Part shown: in pieces, positions 12,701 through 25,200 of the stretch
Position numbering within the stretch: the stretch's first letter is position 1
How the letters are laid out: each line of letters begins with the position of its first letter
Assembly: GCA_027596035.1 (NCBI GenBank)
Contig: JADGJA010000005.1
Span: forward strand, 34,793 to 98,792
Direction of reading: 5' to 3'
DNA: 64,000 nucleotides
Source of the DNA: Thoreauomyces humboldtii
Lineage: Eukaryota; Chytridiomycota; Chytridiomycetes; Spizellomycetales; Powellomycetaceae
Program-made: the position numbers and the translations under genes
Notes under the pieces: model-generated
Seen by the model: only the letters and a program-made list of their open reading frames with translations
What the model was told of the DNA's origin: nothing
Database searches by the model: none

Positions 12701-13304
12701 AGTCTGACGTAACAGAGTCGTATTCGCCAGTCTAAGTTGTGAAACGCAGGTGTGGGGTTAAGAATGCGTTGTCTGCGACTGCTCTTGCCCGTGTCCGCCC
12801 TTTGCTCGCCAGTGCTCACCCTGCTGGCATTCGTCGCGTTATAGTGCCCTCCAGCGCCTCGATTTCGCAAATTGCGAGCTGATCTGCTCTTTTTACCCAT
12901 CTGCGTTCTCCATGATGATGCCAGTCCGCCTAGGAACGCTGGAATGCCCAGCGTGGGTGCTCTGCCTCCACTATTCCGTTTAAACGAGAACCTGTCATTT
13001 CTGAATTGCAGCCCATCAAAGACGCATTCTCTTAGAGTCGCAAAGGAGCTGACTGCCGTTATGACGGTTCTCACATCAAGCCTTCTTCGGCTCCACGAAC
13101 GACGCTTGCTCCATCGTGCCGCGCCTCATCGACCCCGGCTGCCACCGCCGCGAGAATGAGACGAGCTTCCTCGTCTTCTTCATCTCCCGCTAGGTCTGGA
13201 GTGACTGATTCGGATGCGTTGAAAGTGTCGGTACTGTCTTTCCGTAGCAAAGGAGCCCGGGAGAGCGACAGGCTGGGCGATGGGGCCGATTGCCGGAATG
13301 ACAT
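9739..13304 (-). CDS. GEF1: CLC-type chloride channel / Cl-/H+ exchanger (Gef1-like)
   Basis: Membrane protein moving chloride, probably in Golgi or endosomal membranes, where Gef1 supports acidification and copper loading. Start [20 protein letters not shown] at 13304; many exons; stop at 9739. Selectivity-filter motifs are present: [14 protein letters not shown] (near 12090-12130), [15 protein letters not shown] (about 11880-11940, with the gating Glu that marks exchangers) and [19 protein letters not shown] (about 10800-10870). A transmembrane block precedes them ([20 protein letters not shown]). Two C-terminal CBS domains follow: [20 protein letters not shown], and [20 protein letters not shown] through [14 protein letters not shown] luminal loop with several Cys (YCREGF, KFCCWHV, RQCDQW) is typical of fungal Gef1. 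Not every exon boundary was resolved. Confidence 0.93.
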
Positions 13305-13775
13305 TCCCGCCTTGGCCCCTTTCGCTTAAATGATTGATATTGTCTTCCAAGGTCTTCAGCTAACGCCGCCCGGTTTTGCTGATCTGGTTAGGCGCCGAGT
13401 GAGTTCACTTTATGGAAATGAAACGGCTCAGGTCTTGTTGTGTAGCGGGAAGTGGCAGTGTAATTGCGAATCTAAAGGCACGGGGGCTCGATGCCTGGTG
13501 AGGAACTGTCTCCTGTCCGTCTTGATGAGCAGGCAGGCGTCGAGGCAGGTGAGGTTCGCTAATACCTGTATACGACGACGATGCAAACGGCGTAATGCCT
13601 AACGCCTACTATAGGAGTTCGCGGCTTTGTCGGCTCGGACTTTACGGTACTGACGAAACAGCTTCTTTGCTTCCTTTTCATCTCTGCAACTACCCCATAT
13701 CAAGAAATCGGTTTGGCGGGAAAGTTCAGCGTATGCTCATGTATTTTAGGTGGCTGAAGTGAACTTCCTTTAGGT
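13305..13775. other. Intergenic, CLC promoter and 3' flank of the tau-like gene
   Basis: About 470 bases. It should hold the CLC promoter on the minus strand. No repeat or RNA structure stands out. Confidence 0.4.
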
Positions 13776-14313
13776 TTACTCTGCGGGCGGTGCCGCTTTG
13801 GAGACGTCTGCGCGATAGGCGCTGATGGCGTGAGCCATGCGTTCGTTCGTCCGGCCCACCTTGCCCGCCAGACTTCCCGTAGACTTTTTGCGAGCGCCGT
13901 CCTCCACTTTTGGCGAGGCCGTCTCTTTGAAATGCAGCTTCTGGTTCAGCACGACCTTTTTGCTCACAGTCGGCTTGTGAGATAGGTTCTCAAGCGATCC
14001 GACCTTCGAGTGCGCGCCGGCGTTGAAATCGAGTTTTGTGCTCTGAATCTTCTTGTCTCCTCCAGAAGCGTGGTGGTGAATGTTCTAGGTTGGTGGGTGC
14101 AAATCAGATAGCGAAAACCTCCACCGAATAAGCGAACTCACTTACATCCAGAGAACCGATCTTGCTCGAGGCGTTATACACCTTCTTTTCGGAAAAAATC
14201 TTCTTGGTACTCTTGGCTGGTGAATATAGGCTGTTTAAACTTCCTACTTTCGCTAGTACAGGTGCTTTGCCAGGAGTTGCCGGCGCGGCGTCTGGGCTGA
14301 CGGGTGCGGACAT
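13776..14313 (-). CDS. Minimal tau/MAP2/MAP4-like microtubule-binding repeat protein
   Basis: Two exons, 14146-14313 and 13776-14084, joined by a 61-base intron (GTAAGT...CTAG), give 158 residues from MSAPVSPDAAPATPGK. After a short Pro/Ala head the protein is three imperfect tubulin-binding repeats, each opening with a KxGS motif: KVGSLNSLY (residue ~22), KIGSLDNIHHH (~51) and KVGSLENLSHKP (~83). These are followed by the K/Q-rich strand segments KKIFSEKKVY, KKIQSTKLDF and KKVVLNQKLHF. The third repeat runs into KVEDGARKKS, resembling the end of the tau repeat domain, then a basic/helical tail. In animals such repeats bind along microtubules, and KxGS serines are MARK kinase sites. The likely role is microtubule binding or stabilising. 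An ATG further upstream, with extra exons between 14314 and about 14830, cannot be excluded. Confidence 0.82.
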
Positions 14314-14921
14314 GTGCGGATCGTTCAGTTTCGCCGTGTTCGGAGTATGTACTGTACTTGCAGTTGGAGCGGCAGTTGGGGTGAGGCAGTTGTACGGCAA
14401 TTGATGATTCCCGTACCGGTGTCGGTCAAACTGAATCGTGAACGGCAGAGTCTTTCGGATACAAGTTGGTGCACCGTTGCAGATGCGGCCAGCCAGCGCT
14501 GGCGGACACCGTGCTTCGCTGTCGAGAAGGTTCAAAGTTGCAGATTACGTAAAACCTCAGTCGAGTCGAGTCGGTGAGGAGAGTACTGTCTCGGAAGGCC
14601 GACCACGTCGACTTGATCAACCTTTTGAACACGTGGCAGTGGAGGGATGTGGTCAAGAGTCTGGACGCTGTTGACAAGGCAAAGGAGGTTCTCAAGGAGG
14701 TTTTGAGTGGATGGACTACCCGCTTTGCACTGAACGTTGTTTACATGCAAGCGGTGACATTCTTTTTTGTTGAACTTACGACATCGCCAGCTTTGGAAGT
14801 TTTGAAAGTATCGATGTAAACGTGTTACAAGAACTCAACGTATCCCAGAAAACTCCCTGCTACTCATGGGCGCGGGAGCGAGTGGGCTCAGCACAGTAGA
14901 ATGGCATATACCAAGTCCTCA
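14314..14921. other. Intergenic or possible 5' exons of the tau-like gene
   Basis: About 600 bases between the chosen start of the tau-like gene and the XAP5 stop. Minus-strand frames are open for long stretches (to about 14535 and 14532-14750), but lack an obvious ATG linked by a clean splice site. They could be 5' UTR, extra exons or chance. Confidence 0.35.
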
Positions 14922-16472
14922 TTAAGAGGCTTCCTTCGCCTTGTTCCTATCCTTCACGGTGTAGTTTCCGTAAGTTTTCTGCGGATCGAACACCTCCCAT
15001 CGGCTTGCAGGAAATATGTGCTTGTTCTTGTCATACCACGCGCGCTCCAGGATCTTGCCTGCATGACTTTCCTCCGTTTCGATCGACGCATCATTGACCA
15101 ATCGCACGTCATCGTGCACATCGAAAGCGAACAACGGACCCGATTTGCCTCGCGTCTTGTTTATTATGAAGTCATAAAATGTGTAATGCTGAACAAGCGT
15201 CCGGACTGGTAAGCTAGCGGTACGTGGGCAAGCAAAAGGGGCAAACCACTTACATGGGGGACAATAAGATCTTCCTTGACGTACATGAGATTGTCGACGT
15301 GGACACCCCGAAGTTCGTGCCACTGTTGTCGGCAGTTTTCCAAAAATTGGGCAATCGTATCTCTGGGGTAAGCGTCAGGAGTAAGTCGCCGAGGGTAAAA
15401 CTGTTGTTTCGGCGCCGTAGCACATACCCTTTCCGGCATTCAACCTGCGTTCGATGTCCCGTGCCGTCCCAATAACTGTATGTGATAAGAATTTTGTCCT
15501 CTGCATATCGCAAAAATGGAAATCCGTAAGGAAGGGCGCGTTGTCACATGAAGATCTCCTGTTGACTTACGTTTGATCTTGTCTTGTTGTTCCAACCAAT
15601 CCTCCTTCAGCTTTTCTCGCTCAAGCCGTTCCGCATCCTCGCGTTCCCGGTCCGGCAGGAAACTCGTATCTACAGTTGGGTTCTTCTTGTCTTTCTTCGC
15701 TTGTGGTTGCTGATCTGCGGCTTCTATCGTCGAGCGGAAGCACAATGAGCTATCAACCTTTAAGGCCTGCCCTTCGCCTCGCTTGCAAGATCAAAGGTCT
15801 CCCCTCAGAGAGAAGATCGGTGAACTCTTTTATCCCGGGCCGAAGCATCGGGATTCGTATACTTCCTTGCGAAACCTTTGTCAAGAAAGGACAGAGGCAG
15901 ATGCCGAAACAGAGCTGCTCGCTCTCCGATCTTCCTCAGGTTCCTCATCGTCGGGGAGCCTTTACTCAATCTTTCATTCCGCCCATCACACACATCAGCT
16001 GAACACGACCTACCAAGGGGTTCTCCCACATCTCCATCTTCCCCATCAACGTCGAACGAAAGCTTGACCTTCTCCTTTTTCTTCTTTCGCTTCTGTTTCA
16101 ACAACGCCAGCCTTTCCCTCTCGAGGTCCTCCTGTCTCTGCTTGTCCAAGCTCTCTCGGATGCGTTGGAAATCCTCCAGTTGGACCAGTCCGACCGTCTG
16201 ACGTTTGAGTTCGTTGTCCACCCAATCGTTCTGAGCGATGAACTTGTCTGCCCCAATGTGAACAGTCTTATCCTGCGGTTTTCGGTTGACATCGGGAAGA
16301 GACCTTGCGCAGGTCAGTCTGGCGTAAGGGTGTCCGGAAGGGCTGCCAGGAGACTATGAACCTTTGCGATCTTGTCTTTTTGGTTCTGGAAATCTAGCAT
16401 CATCTCCTTTCTCTTCTTCTCAAGCATGGTCGCTCGCGAAGCTTCGGAACCTGCGCCTTTGAATTCAGCCAT
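14922..16472 (-). CDS. XAP5 / FAM50 family nuclear protein
   Basis: Nuclear protein of the XAP5 family, whose human members (FAM50A/B) associate with the spliceosome; it is linked to transcription and chromatin control in other species. Start [20 protein letters not shown] at 16472, a helical charged N-terminus. Further exons carry [15 protein letters not shown] text then [20 protein letters not shown], a very basic run ([15 protein letters not shown]), [20 protein letters not shown] and the XAP5 core: [73 protein letters not shown] and [20 protein letters not shown] with [10 protein letters not shown]. It ends [10 protein letters not shown]. Six or so exons. Identification is secure; exon edges in the middle are approximate. 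Confidence 0.93.
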
Positions 16473-16773
16473 ATCGATGTTTGATACGATTTCTTCGCCT
16501 GTTGCTGCTGATAACTATGAGAGCTTTTGACAATGTACACGTATGAACAGGTCAGACGAAGGTCCAGGAATTAGCAAATTGAGATAAATTGAGTGAAGGC
16601 AAATTGAGGTAAATAGATGGCACCGCCACTCAATGACCAAGATGCAAGCGTAAAGCCGCTGTGTCTATTGAAGATTATCTTCCCGCCTAATAACCAAAGA
16701 TGCATGGATGTCCTACATATACGTAACGCGCCTGATGATCCTCGTGAGGGCTGCCTAATCCCTACGGTGCCCT
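16473..16773. other. Short intergenic region with a degenerate direct repeat
   Basis: About 300 bases between the XAP5 start and the TIM50 stop. At about 16574-16615 the plus strand carries three near copies of AAATTGAG(A/G)TAAAT-like sequence. No gene is seen. Confidence 0.4.
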
Positions 16774-18759
16774 TCACTTCTGTGCCAACTGCGGTTCCTG
16801 TCCGGGGGCTCCCGGTGCACCGGGCGCACCGGCTCCCGAAAGATAATCCCACAACTTCAGCCCCTTGTTCTTGTTTTCCTCCATCTGCTGCTTGATGGCT
16901 TCCTCCTGCTGCTTCTGCATCTCGATCATCTGCTGCTGCATGCTTTCGGCCTCCTGTTCCGCAACGGCCCTCTCATCCCTCGCGATGCTCTCGATCTGAT
17001 CGATCACGTTGGGAACGACAGGTTGCGCCGACTTTCCGGATCCGATCAGGGAAGCGAGCCAGGATGGGCGGGAGGACGTGGCAGAAGATGACGCTGATGG
17101 GGCGTTGTTTCGGGCGTCAAAGTCGGCTCGTGCGCGTTCCTTGTACACGGACCAGGCGGTCGCAGGGTCCGCAGGGTCGATGGCGTTGATGATGCTCAGC
17201 ACTGGCCGGACATCCTCAATGCCGTATACTGTCATGAACACGTACAGTTCTAAAATTGCAGCAAAGAAGGTGAATTGACGTTCGTCGGCCCCAAGCAGAG
17301 ATGAACAAGAAATTGTCACCTACCAGTGAAAAACGTCTCAAGCTTCTTCAGCTCTCTATCGTCGCGCTCTCCCAGCCAGGGCTTCAGCAACAGTCCGTTC
17401 TCGGGCTGTAGTTGGAAGGACTCGGCCTTGGTATCCAGCAGGACCGTTTTCGTAAGGTCGCGGTTTAGCTGCGAAAGATCTTTGACGTACACGCCGTCAA
17501 TAAGCTTAGTGTGGTCGCGGAAGAGGCGGTACATGGTGTAAAGGAAGTGCGGGTCAAGGGCTTGGCAGACAGGTTGCGCGAGCTGTTTTTATAGAGCAGT
17601 GTTAGATTTAGGCTGCACAACAAGAAAAGGGACGGATTATTCGACAGATCTTACGTAGCCTGGAGAGCTGGTGAAAACCACCACCTCATAGTACCGAGTC
17701 AGGTTTGCAAGGAACTGCTTTACACCAGGACGAGTGGCGACGCGCCAACCCACGGATTTCTGGAAACGACGGCGGGTATCAGCTGCTGTGCAAGTTCGCA
17801 GTTGCTCGGGATTACAACACGACTCACATCCCACTCGAGGTGCACGAGGGCATCTGTGAGCTCGATGCACAGGGTTAGTTGACGCTGGTACGGGGCAGGC
17901 AGCGGATCGGGAAGCAGCTTCTCCAATACTGGATCGGTGAACGTCTAAAACATCGCGGGGTAAGCCTCCCTCATGCTTTCGCGGGCTTTCGACACCAGTC
18001 CTCCGTACCGTCTTGATCTTCGTGAGGTTCTCCCATGCGCGTAAGTGATAGTTGGCGAAATACGACTCGCCCTCCTTGGGCTGTTGCGTCTCATCCGGAA
18101 TGCCTGTGGTAGGACACGGGCGGAAGCAGTGAGCACCAGCCCTTGACTACTTTCTAGCAAGCGCCCCTTGCCATACCGAGGTAGATGAAAGACCCTAGTC
18201 CGATCAGGATGGTCGAGGTAAGGATCATACGACCCGTCTTGGCCATCTGTTTGCTCTCCTCTGCCTCAGCCTCTGCTTTGTACTTCCTGTCCCGTTCGGC
18301 CTCCTGCTCCGACCTTGCCTCGGGGCCAGGACCGCCGGCTCCTGCGGCACCGTCGGCCGCATCGAGGCTCTCGGGATCAGCAGCGCCGGAGGCTCTCCCC
18401 TCTGCCTCTCTCCGCTTCTGGTTAGCTGCCGCCTGTGCAAAGAGATCGAGACCCTGATTGTCGCTCGGGTCCTCCTCCTCGACGGGCTGCTCGCGCTTCG
18501 CTGGACGTTTTGGGGGTTCGGGCGATGATTCCGTTTCTGAGGAGCCGGGAGACCTTATGCGGATGGTTGCGTGAGGATTCCACCTCGCTGGTGGTTGAGT
18601 GGGGAAGTGGGATCGGTGACGAAGGGAGCGAGAGCCGAGGGCACTGGTGGAGAGGGGCCGAACGTAGGACCCGAGGGAGCGGAATGGCGAAGGAGCTGCT
18701 GCCAGCGGTGAAGACCGTGCAGCTGAGAGGAGAGCTGTGCGAACTACCGAAGAGACCAT
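16774..18759 (-). CDS. TIM50: Mitochondrial import receptor TIM50
   Basis: Receptor subunit of the TIM23 inner-membrane translocase, handing presequence proteins from TOM to TIM23. Start MVSSVVRTALLSAARSSPLA at 18759 begins an Arg/Ser-rich presequence. An acidic/basic linker follows, then one membrane helix (MILTSTILIGLGSFIYLGMA) and the FCP1-like domain (LTLCIELTDALVHLEWD; VGWRVATRPGVKQFLANLTR; YYEVVVFTSSPGY; HTKLIDGVYVKDLSQLNRDL; FFAAILELYVFM). The C-terminus has a Gln/Glu-rich coiled coil and ends NKGLKLWDYLSG plus a Gly/Ala/Pro repeat. The phosphatase DxDxT signature is degenerate (ELTDA), as usual for this non-catalytic member. The ATG was preferred to an upstream in-frame TTG. About six exons. 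Confidence 0.93.
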
Positions 18760-19205
18760 GTCCACAGATGATGATGACCGATTCAATGCCCAAGGCTAGA
18801 AGCGACTCCCTGTGACGAAGAACTGGCCCGGTGAAGGTCAAGGAATTTTCCGGAAGAGCGAGGTTGGCCAAAGACGATTTTGAGAGTTTTCCGTCGCGAA
18901 GGGCGAGGGAGAGAAACAAAGGTTCCATTTGCCCGATGCAGCGTATATCAACATTATCATATCGCATCGCTCCTTGCTGTCGATTCAGGTGTGTGTGCTT
19001 CTGGGTGTGCTTGTGTTTTCCTGGGTTTTCCTGGGGTTTGCTTTTCCTTCTTTTTGGTTTCCTCTCGTCTCGTATCTTGCTGCTCATGCATGACAGTTCG
19101 CACTGACGTTTACATTACACATATACTTGTAAAGGCTATACACCTCGCTCACTTTCGTCCCGTCTTCCCCTTCTTGTCAGCTTGGTCTGAGCTGTTGTCT
19201 TTGCC
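18760..19205. promoter_or_regulatory. Divergent promoter region, TIM50 / UTP20
   Basis: About 450 bases between divergent starts. A T/C-rich stretch near 19030-19080 leads towards UTP20. A long minus-strand frame across it has no family features and is taken as chance. Confidence 0.45.
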
Positions 19206-22200
19206 ATGGAGGATGCTACCGTCAAGGGGCTCAACACCACGGAAGGGACGAACAGGTTCCGGGTAGGCTTACCTCCAGACCACCAACGCGGACCCCCCAC
19301 TCTCGGACTCACTGACAAGACTTCTCCCTCCAGTATCAATCCTTTCGTGAACGAGTAAAGTCTGTCAAGATCGATGTCACCCACAGGGTCGTTCAACATT
19401 ACGAGAAGGTCGAGGAGGAAGACGGCTCCTACTTCGTTGATGGGATCGCGCGGTGGCAGGATCTCAACTGCACGGGGCACTTTACCCAGTTCTTGCGAGA
19501 CGTCCGACCCTTGTCCTCCTCGTTGGTGCAGCTTCTGCATCACAAGGACACGATCGTTCGGATCATCCTTCGGCACATTGAGGTGGAGAACAGCTTGGCA
19601 TGGGAACCCCTCTTGGAGTGAGTCCGCTGGCAAGGTGGATTGTGGATCACCAAGGATCGAGTCACTGACGCCGGACTCCTTCAGCTTGACCACATGTCTG
19701 GTCAGGGACCTGCAGGACGAATGCTTTCCACATTTCCACCAGATTTTCACCACCATCGTGCATCTTCTGGAGACACCAGATCTGAAGTTGACAGAGGTAG
19801 ATTTCCCTTTCGGATCACGCACCCCAGTATGTCGATCTTGTGTTGATGCTTGGAACAGCTCGTCTTCAACACTCTCGCCTACCTCTTTAAATACCTGGCG
19901 CGAAACCTTCTTGCGGATATCAATGCTACATTTGAGTGAGTCCAGTGGTTACCATTCCGCCAAAATTGGATGCCTCCTGACCTTTCCTTTGCAGCCTTTT
20001 AGCTCCCCTTCTCAGCGAGAGAAAAGAGTTCATCCGCCGATTTGCAGCGGAGGCATTCGGATCTCTCCTCAGAAAGCTACCAAAGGACACTGCCGACGCT
20101 GTTTACAAGCACATATTTGACTTTGTATGGGAGAGCTCTGAAGAAAGTGCGGTGCAGGGTGCCAGCCTATTGTTCTCAGAATCCTTAAAGGTATGCTTCC
20201 CCCCGTTCCCAGTCATCCACTCCCCCAAACTAATCACGCAAACATCTCTCACGCAGCAAGTGCAAGGGACTCTTCATTCCCGCGCGCCTACCGTCTTCAA
20301 AAAGATCCTCATGGTTGGTCTCGATGAACGTGCGGAGGGACGAGGTAGGAGAGCCCCCTCACTTTGAGACTTGACTTCTGCGCATCAACTCATGCTTTGG
20401 TTCAAAGACGCGGCGGTCCGCACTCTGGAAGAGTTCATACAACTGCTTGCTCATCACACGAAGAGCGAGAATCTGGTCCCTATGTGGAAAATCCTTCTTG
20501 ACGAGTTCGAATCGGAACTTACCCGATTGCAACCTGACTCCACGACTTGGCGATTGGAAAAGCTCTTGTCCTTGGGACAAACTTGGGCAGGCCTGCGTGG
20601 CGGCGAGAAAGTGCATGGTAAGCCCAAGAATTGGATCGAATGATGATTTATTTGAGTTTTGACAGTTTCCTTTCATAAGATCACGACTTGTTGTATAAAT
20701 GCGTACAGAGGATGGTGCCGGTTGTTTTGAAGACACCTGCTGGCCAGGACTCCTTGAAGAAAGCATTTGCAGAGTTCTTGGGGGAACTCTTGTTCATTTC
20801 CTCTTCGAGCGAGGTTTTCACTTACGGCAAGGCTGTCTTCGATGTACTATTCGCATCTGAGGTAACCGCTGGTTTATGACTTAGCTCCTTCACCGCCAAT
20901 ACTTACCGCACCTCTCGCGCAGGATGTGGTTCTCGTTCTTTCATTTTGCGAGCTACTTCGGGGAAAGGGGTGGATGTCTTTCCCTCAAGTCGTGCTTCCA
21001 GGTTTGCTCAGGTAAGTGTCCACTACTTTCGTTGTTACAGGATTTCGAATTCATATTAATATATCCGTATAGTTACATGCAGCGAACGTGGCTGAAGCAC
21101 GAAAAAGAGTTTGTGCTCTTCCTGGCAACCCTCTTCGAAAACAACATGGAGCAATTCATGCCTTACATTCCTCACTCCGTCAAAACCACTGAGAATCTCA
21201 TTCGATTCCCGGTGGTACAGGGGCAGAAGAAATCTGTCGACGTCGTTGACCGAATGCTGGAGGCGCTTTCCCAGGACTTTCAATGGGAACAGATCGCCGC
21301 TGACCTCGTCAAGGGAGGAGAAAAGTGTGGGGCTATTGGAATGGTAGCCGCTATTTGCTCTAGCATTCCGTTCCTCGCCTGCCCTCCGGAGAAGCTCCTC
21401 GAAACAGTGCAAAAGGTTCTATTCTCGCTCTGCTCCAACATCAGCAAGCACAAGAGTTCTCTGATGACGGAGGAACTTCTTATGCTCTCATCGCTGGCTG
21501 GTGTTGTGCTGAGCACGCTTGCGAAATGTGCCGGACGATCTGGGAGCAGCGCGGCAATCCTCGAAATCAGTGCGCTTGTTCAGAAAACGCTCATCCCGAC
21601 AGTAGGATCGAACGTTATCGCCTTGCGCGGCATCGCTGATTATCTCGAATGCCTGCAGTCGATGGAAATTGCCGAGAAGCATCTTACTGTGGAGCATTTA
21701 GATGCCGCTTTGCCACATCTAGTGGGAAACCTCGGCTCGGTCGTCAGCGAAGTTCGGTTACAAACCTTGCGCATTCTTTGCACCTACAAGCAGCACAACC
21801 TACGACCGATCCGGGACAGTATCTTAACTGGACCTTGCGACCTCCTGCCGCTGTGCATGAGCATCGAACAGACACCCGCTACCGTAGCCACTATCCGGGA
21901 GACTACATTCCTCCTTCGGCGCCTGGAGGTTCTCATTCGTTCTCAGACCATCCCACGAGTCTACGTCGAAGTCCCGACTCGCTATGTTCTGGCGCTCCTT
22001 ACCATTCCGTTCACTCCATTATGGGCGGAGGCCACAAAAACGCTTCACGTCATCGGCAACGCAGTAATGGAGACGTTTTGGCCTATTTTCAGGGAGGTGC
22101 TTACTGAGTCCCGGCACATCGGCAAGTCCGCTTCGAATGCGAGCGGTGGCGATTTGTTGGACATCACAGAGACGGTGGTTACAGACTCACCCATGGACAT

Positions 22201-25200
22201 CGTCGAAGCTCACACTGCGTCAAATATTGACCAAGAGCTTGTGGTTCACTTGCAAGGGCTCGTTACCTTCTCTGCTGCTCCCTTCGATATGCAGAAGTAT
22301 CACTCTATCTTGGTGCGGATCCTCGCCGGTCTCCCTCAACTCATTGAGAAGCAGTCATGGGACATCGTGCCGCTGTTCCTGGGACTGTTCAACGACGAAG
22401 CTACACATACAAGCATGGAGCAGGTGACAAAGGCTACTAACCTGGCTTCCGCTTCTTCAGTGGAAATCCAGGAAGGCGCGAGAGTCAAAGTGGTCGAGTT
22501 TCTTGCCGCTTTTGCCAAATTACGGCATCCTCAGAAGCTGTACAAATCGGAAGTTGTGTACAGCATCTGCCTTCAGCTCTTGTGCAAAGGCGATGACCGG
22601 CTTCAGCAACTGGCGCTCGATTGTCTGATGGCTTGGAAGCTACCCGGGATGGACCATATCGGCGAGGCTCTTAAGAGAATGAGTGTTGATGATACCTTCC
22701 GCGATGCTCTGTCAACTTTGAACATGGAAGACGTGTATGCGAACGTCGAGGCCAGGAACCGACCTGCGTTAATGGATATTCTCGTTCGCATCCTTTACGG
22801 AAAGCTTATCAGTCGGCGAGGACGAGCCTCTGCTTCGGGGCTAGCAGCCCGACGCGCAGCTATTTTTGCCTTCTTCACTGGGGTGGACAACGATGTGCTG
22901 TCACAAATGGTCAACCTCACTGTTCAGCCGTTCGCTGCAATCGTCACGCAATCCGATCTGAACTCGAGCGGGGAGTTCGAGGTCAATCCGACCCTTTCCT
23001 CCGGGTCTCTGGGCAGCTTGAAACGGCAAATTGGTTTCCTGCACGTCCTTGAGGACTCGATCAAGCAGCTCAGGAGTCTACTTGTACCTTTCCTCCCGAA
23101 ACTGCTTAAAGTGCTTCTGTACGTTTTGCATGCCGCGGAGGTCGAGGCCACCGCGGAAGACGGGGACGAGCACAGCGGACACATCGCAAAGCAACAGAAG
23201 GAAGTCAGGCAATTGGGCATTCGACGACTGAAGGAGCTCTTTGAGGCGAATCTGGACTTTGACTTTTCTCCTTATGTCGGAGCAATTTTCCGTGCCTTCA
23301 TCAACAAGCGCATTCCCAACTTTGAAGAGGAAAACACCCAGGCCACCAGCTCCTTGTTGGAGCTGTTCCTAGCTTGGTCCAAGGACTTGCGATATGTTAC
23401 ATACCTGGTAGACCACTCGCCGGAAGTTGTTCCGAAGGTCATTTCTGTGCTGTCGGCCACCAAAGTTAAGCCCGTTGTTGTCTCGTGTGTTCTCACCATC
23501 GTCGAATCAATCCTGGAACTCGGTGAAGATCAAGCGAACGGTGTTATTGAGAAAGTGCTCCGTCCGCACGTGCAGACGCTGCTTTTGAACTTGAACGCGG
23601 TGCTCTCTCAGACCTTTGGCGAGCGGGGGTCGGTAATCCTCATCGGACAGACAATCCCGGCTCGAATCATTCGGATTCTGGCGAACCTTTCCGTCTACGT
23701 GACTGACGGCGACTCTGCAACGAAGCTGCTTGACATGATGCTTCCGTACACGAAGCGACCGCCAATTGCTGTTCCGGAAGGCACAAAGCTGGAGATCATC
23801 CAAATCTTGACAAACTTTCTTCCCATCCTTCCCGCCTTGCAAGGCGTTTCACCCGTCGATACTCCATACTTCTCGCTGGCTTCCCACCTCTTTGACGTTT
23901 TAGAGACCCGCGAGGCCCGCGCTGCCCTGATCACTGTCTTTGAGCGGTTCGCCGACCTTGACGGATCGTTGCGTATTGTGTCAGACCTGGTTCTTGAGAT
24001 CAACGCCCAGTCAGTGGCCCGCATGGATGAACCCGACTTTAACCGTCGCTTTGCTGCTTTCGCGCGGATCAACCAGGAACTTTACCTTACTCTGACCGCC
24101 ACGCAATGGCTCCCGCTGCTGCACAATTTGCTGTTTTACGTTCAGGAGCGTGACGAATTTTCTATTCGTACTAGCGCGTCGTTCGGTGTATCTCAATTCG
24201 TCACTCGCGCTTCCCAGCTCGATGCCGCGGACATCCGGCAGCCCGCATTCATGAACCTGATTAACCACGTCATTCTTCCTTCGATCAAGCGAGGTGTAAA
24301 GCTCAATTCGGCCGTCGTTCGGTCCGAATTCGTCAACCTGCTCGGCCAGCTCGTCGTCTCTTTCCCTGTCATGTCGGCTGTGTCGGATATGCACGGCTTG
24401 CTTGCCAATGGGGACGAGGAAGCCAGTTTCTTCACAAACATCTACCATCTGCAAGTGCATCGACGTGTGCGCGCCCTTCGGCGTTTAGCCGAGGAATGCG
24501 CGACCGGAAACATGTCCGCAGCAAACGTGTCGAATTACTTTGTCCCAATTGTCGCACACTTCATCTTTGAATCAGACCGCGTCAGCGACCACAACCTCAT
24601 CAACGATGCCGTGAGCACGTTGGCTGCCTGTGCCGCCATGTTGACTTGGGGTCATTACTGGGCCCTGTTCAAGCGTTTCTTGAACGCTATGTCGCATCGT
24701 CCCGAACTCGAGAAGGTTCTCAACCGCGTAATCATCAGTCTTCTTGACGGATTTCACTTCGAACTGGAGGCCCCGGACGCCGCAGAGCTTGCACTCACCG
24801 TCGCTAAGCCTGAGGAGACGAAAGTGTCAAAGGTTGTTGCTGAGACTGCACCACAAGACCCAGAAGTTGCCATGGATATTGAGGAGTTAACCGTCGCGGA
24901 GGCGAGTTTGGATCTGCTGGAAGCAGCGGACGAGGAAGAAGAAACCGAAGAGGCACCTGCGATTGCGCAAGGGAATACTGGATCAAAATTTCAAGCTAAA
25001 CGGGTTCATGGCGTTGTTATCCACAAGCTCTTGCCGACCCTGCAGAAATACGTCGAGAAACAAGACGACAACACTATCCCCATGCGCATTCCCCTGGCAC
25101 TGGCGATCGCCAAGCTTCTTCAGAAGCTCCCATCGACTTCGATGCAAGTCCCACTCGCCAAACTCATCACCACCATGTGCAACTTCCTCCGTCATCGCGG

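Noticed and set aside
18422..19087. Minus-strand open frame of 221 codons upstream of TIM50
   Set aside because: It overlaps the TIM50 presequence exon in another frame and the divergent promoter, and has no family features.
20924..21075. 5' extension of the long UTP20 open frame
   Set aside because: The true protein in this segment is in another frame (VVLVLSFCELLRGKGWMSF), joined to the long exon by an intron; the extension is intron read-through.
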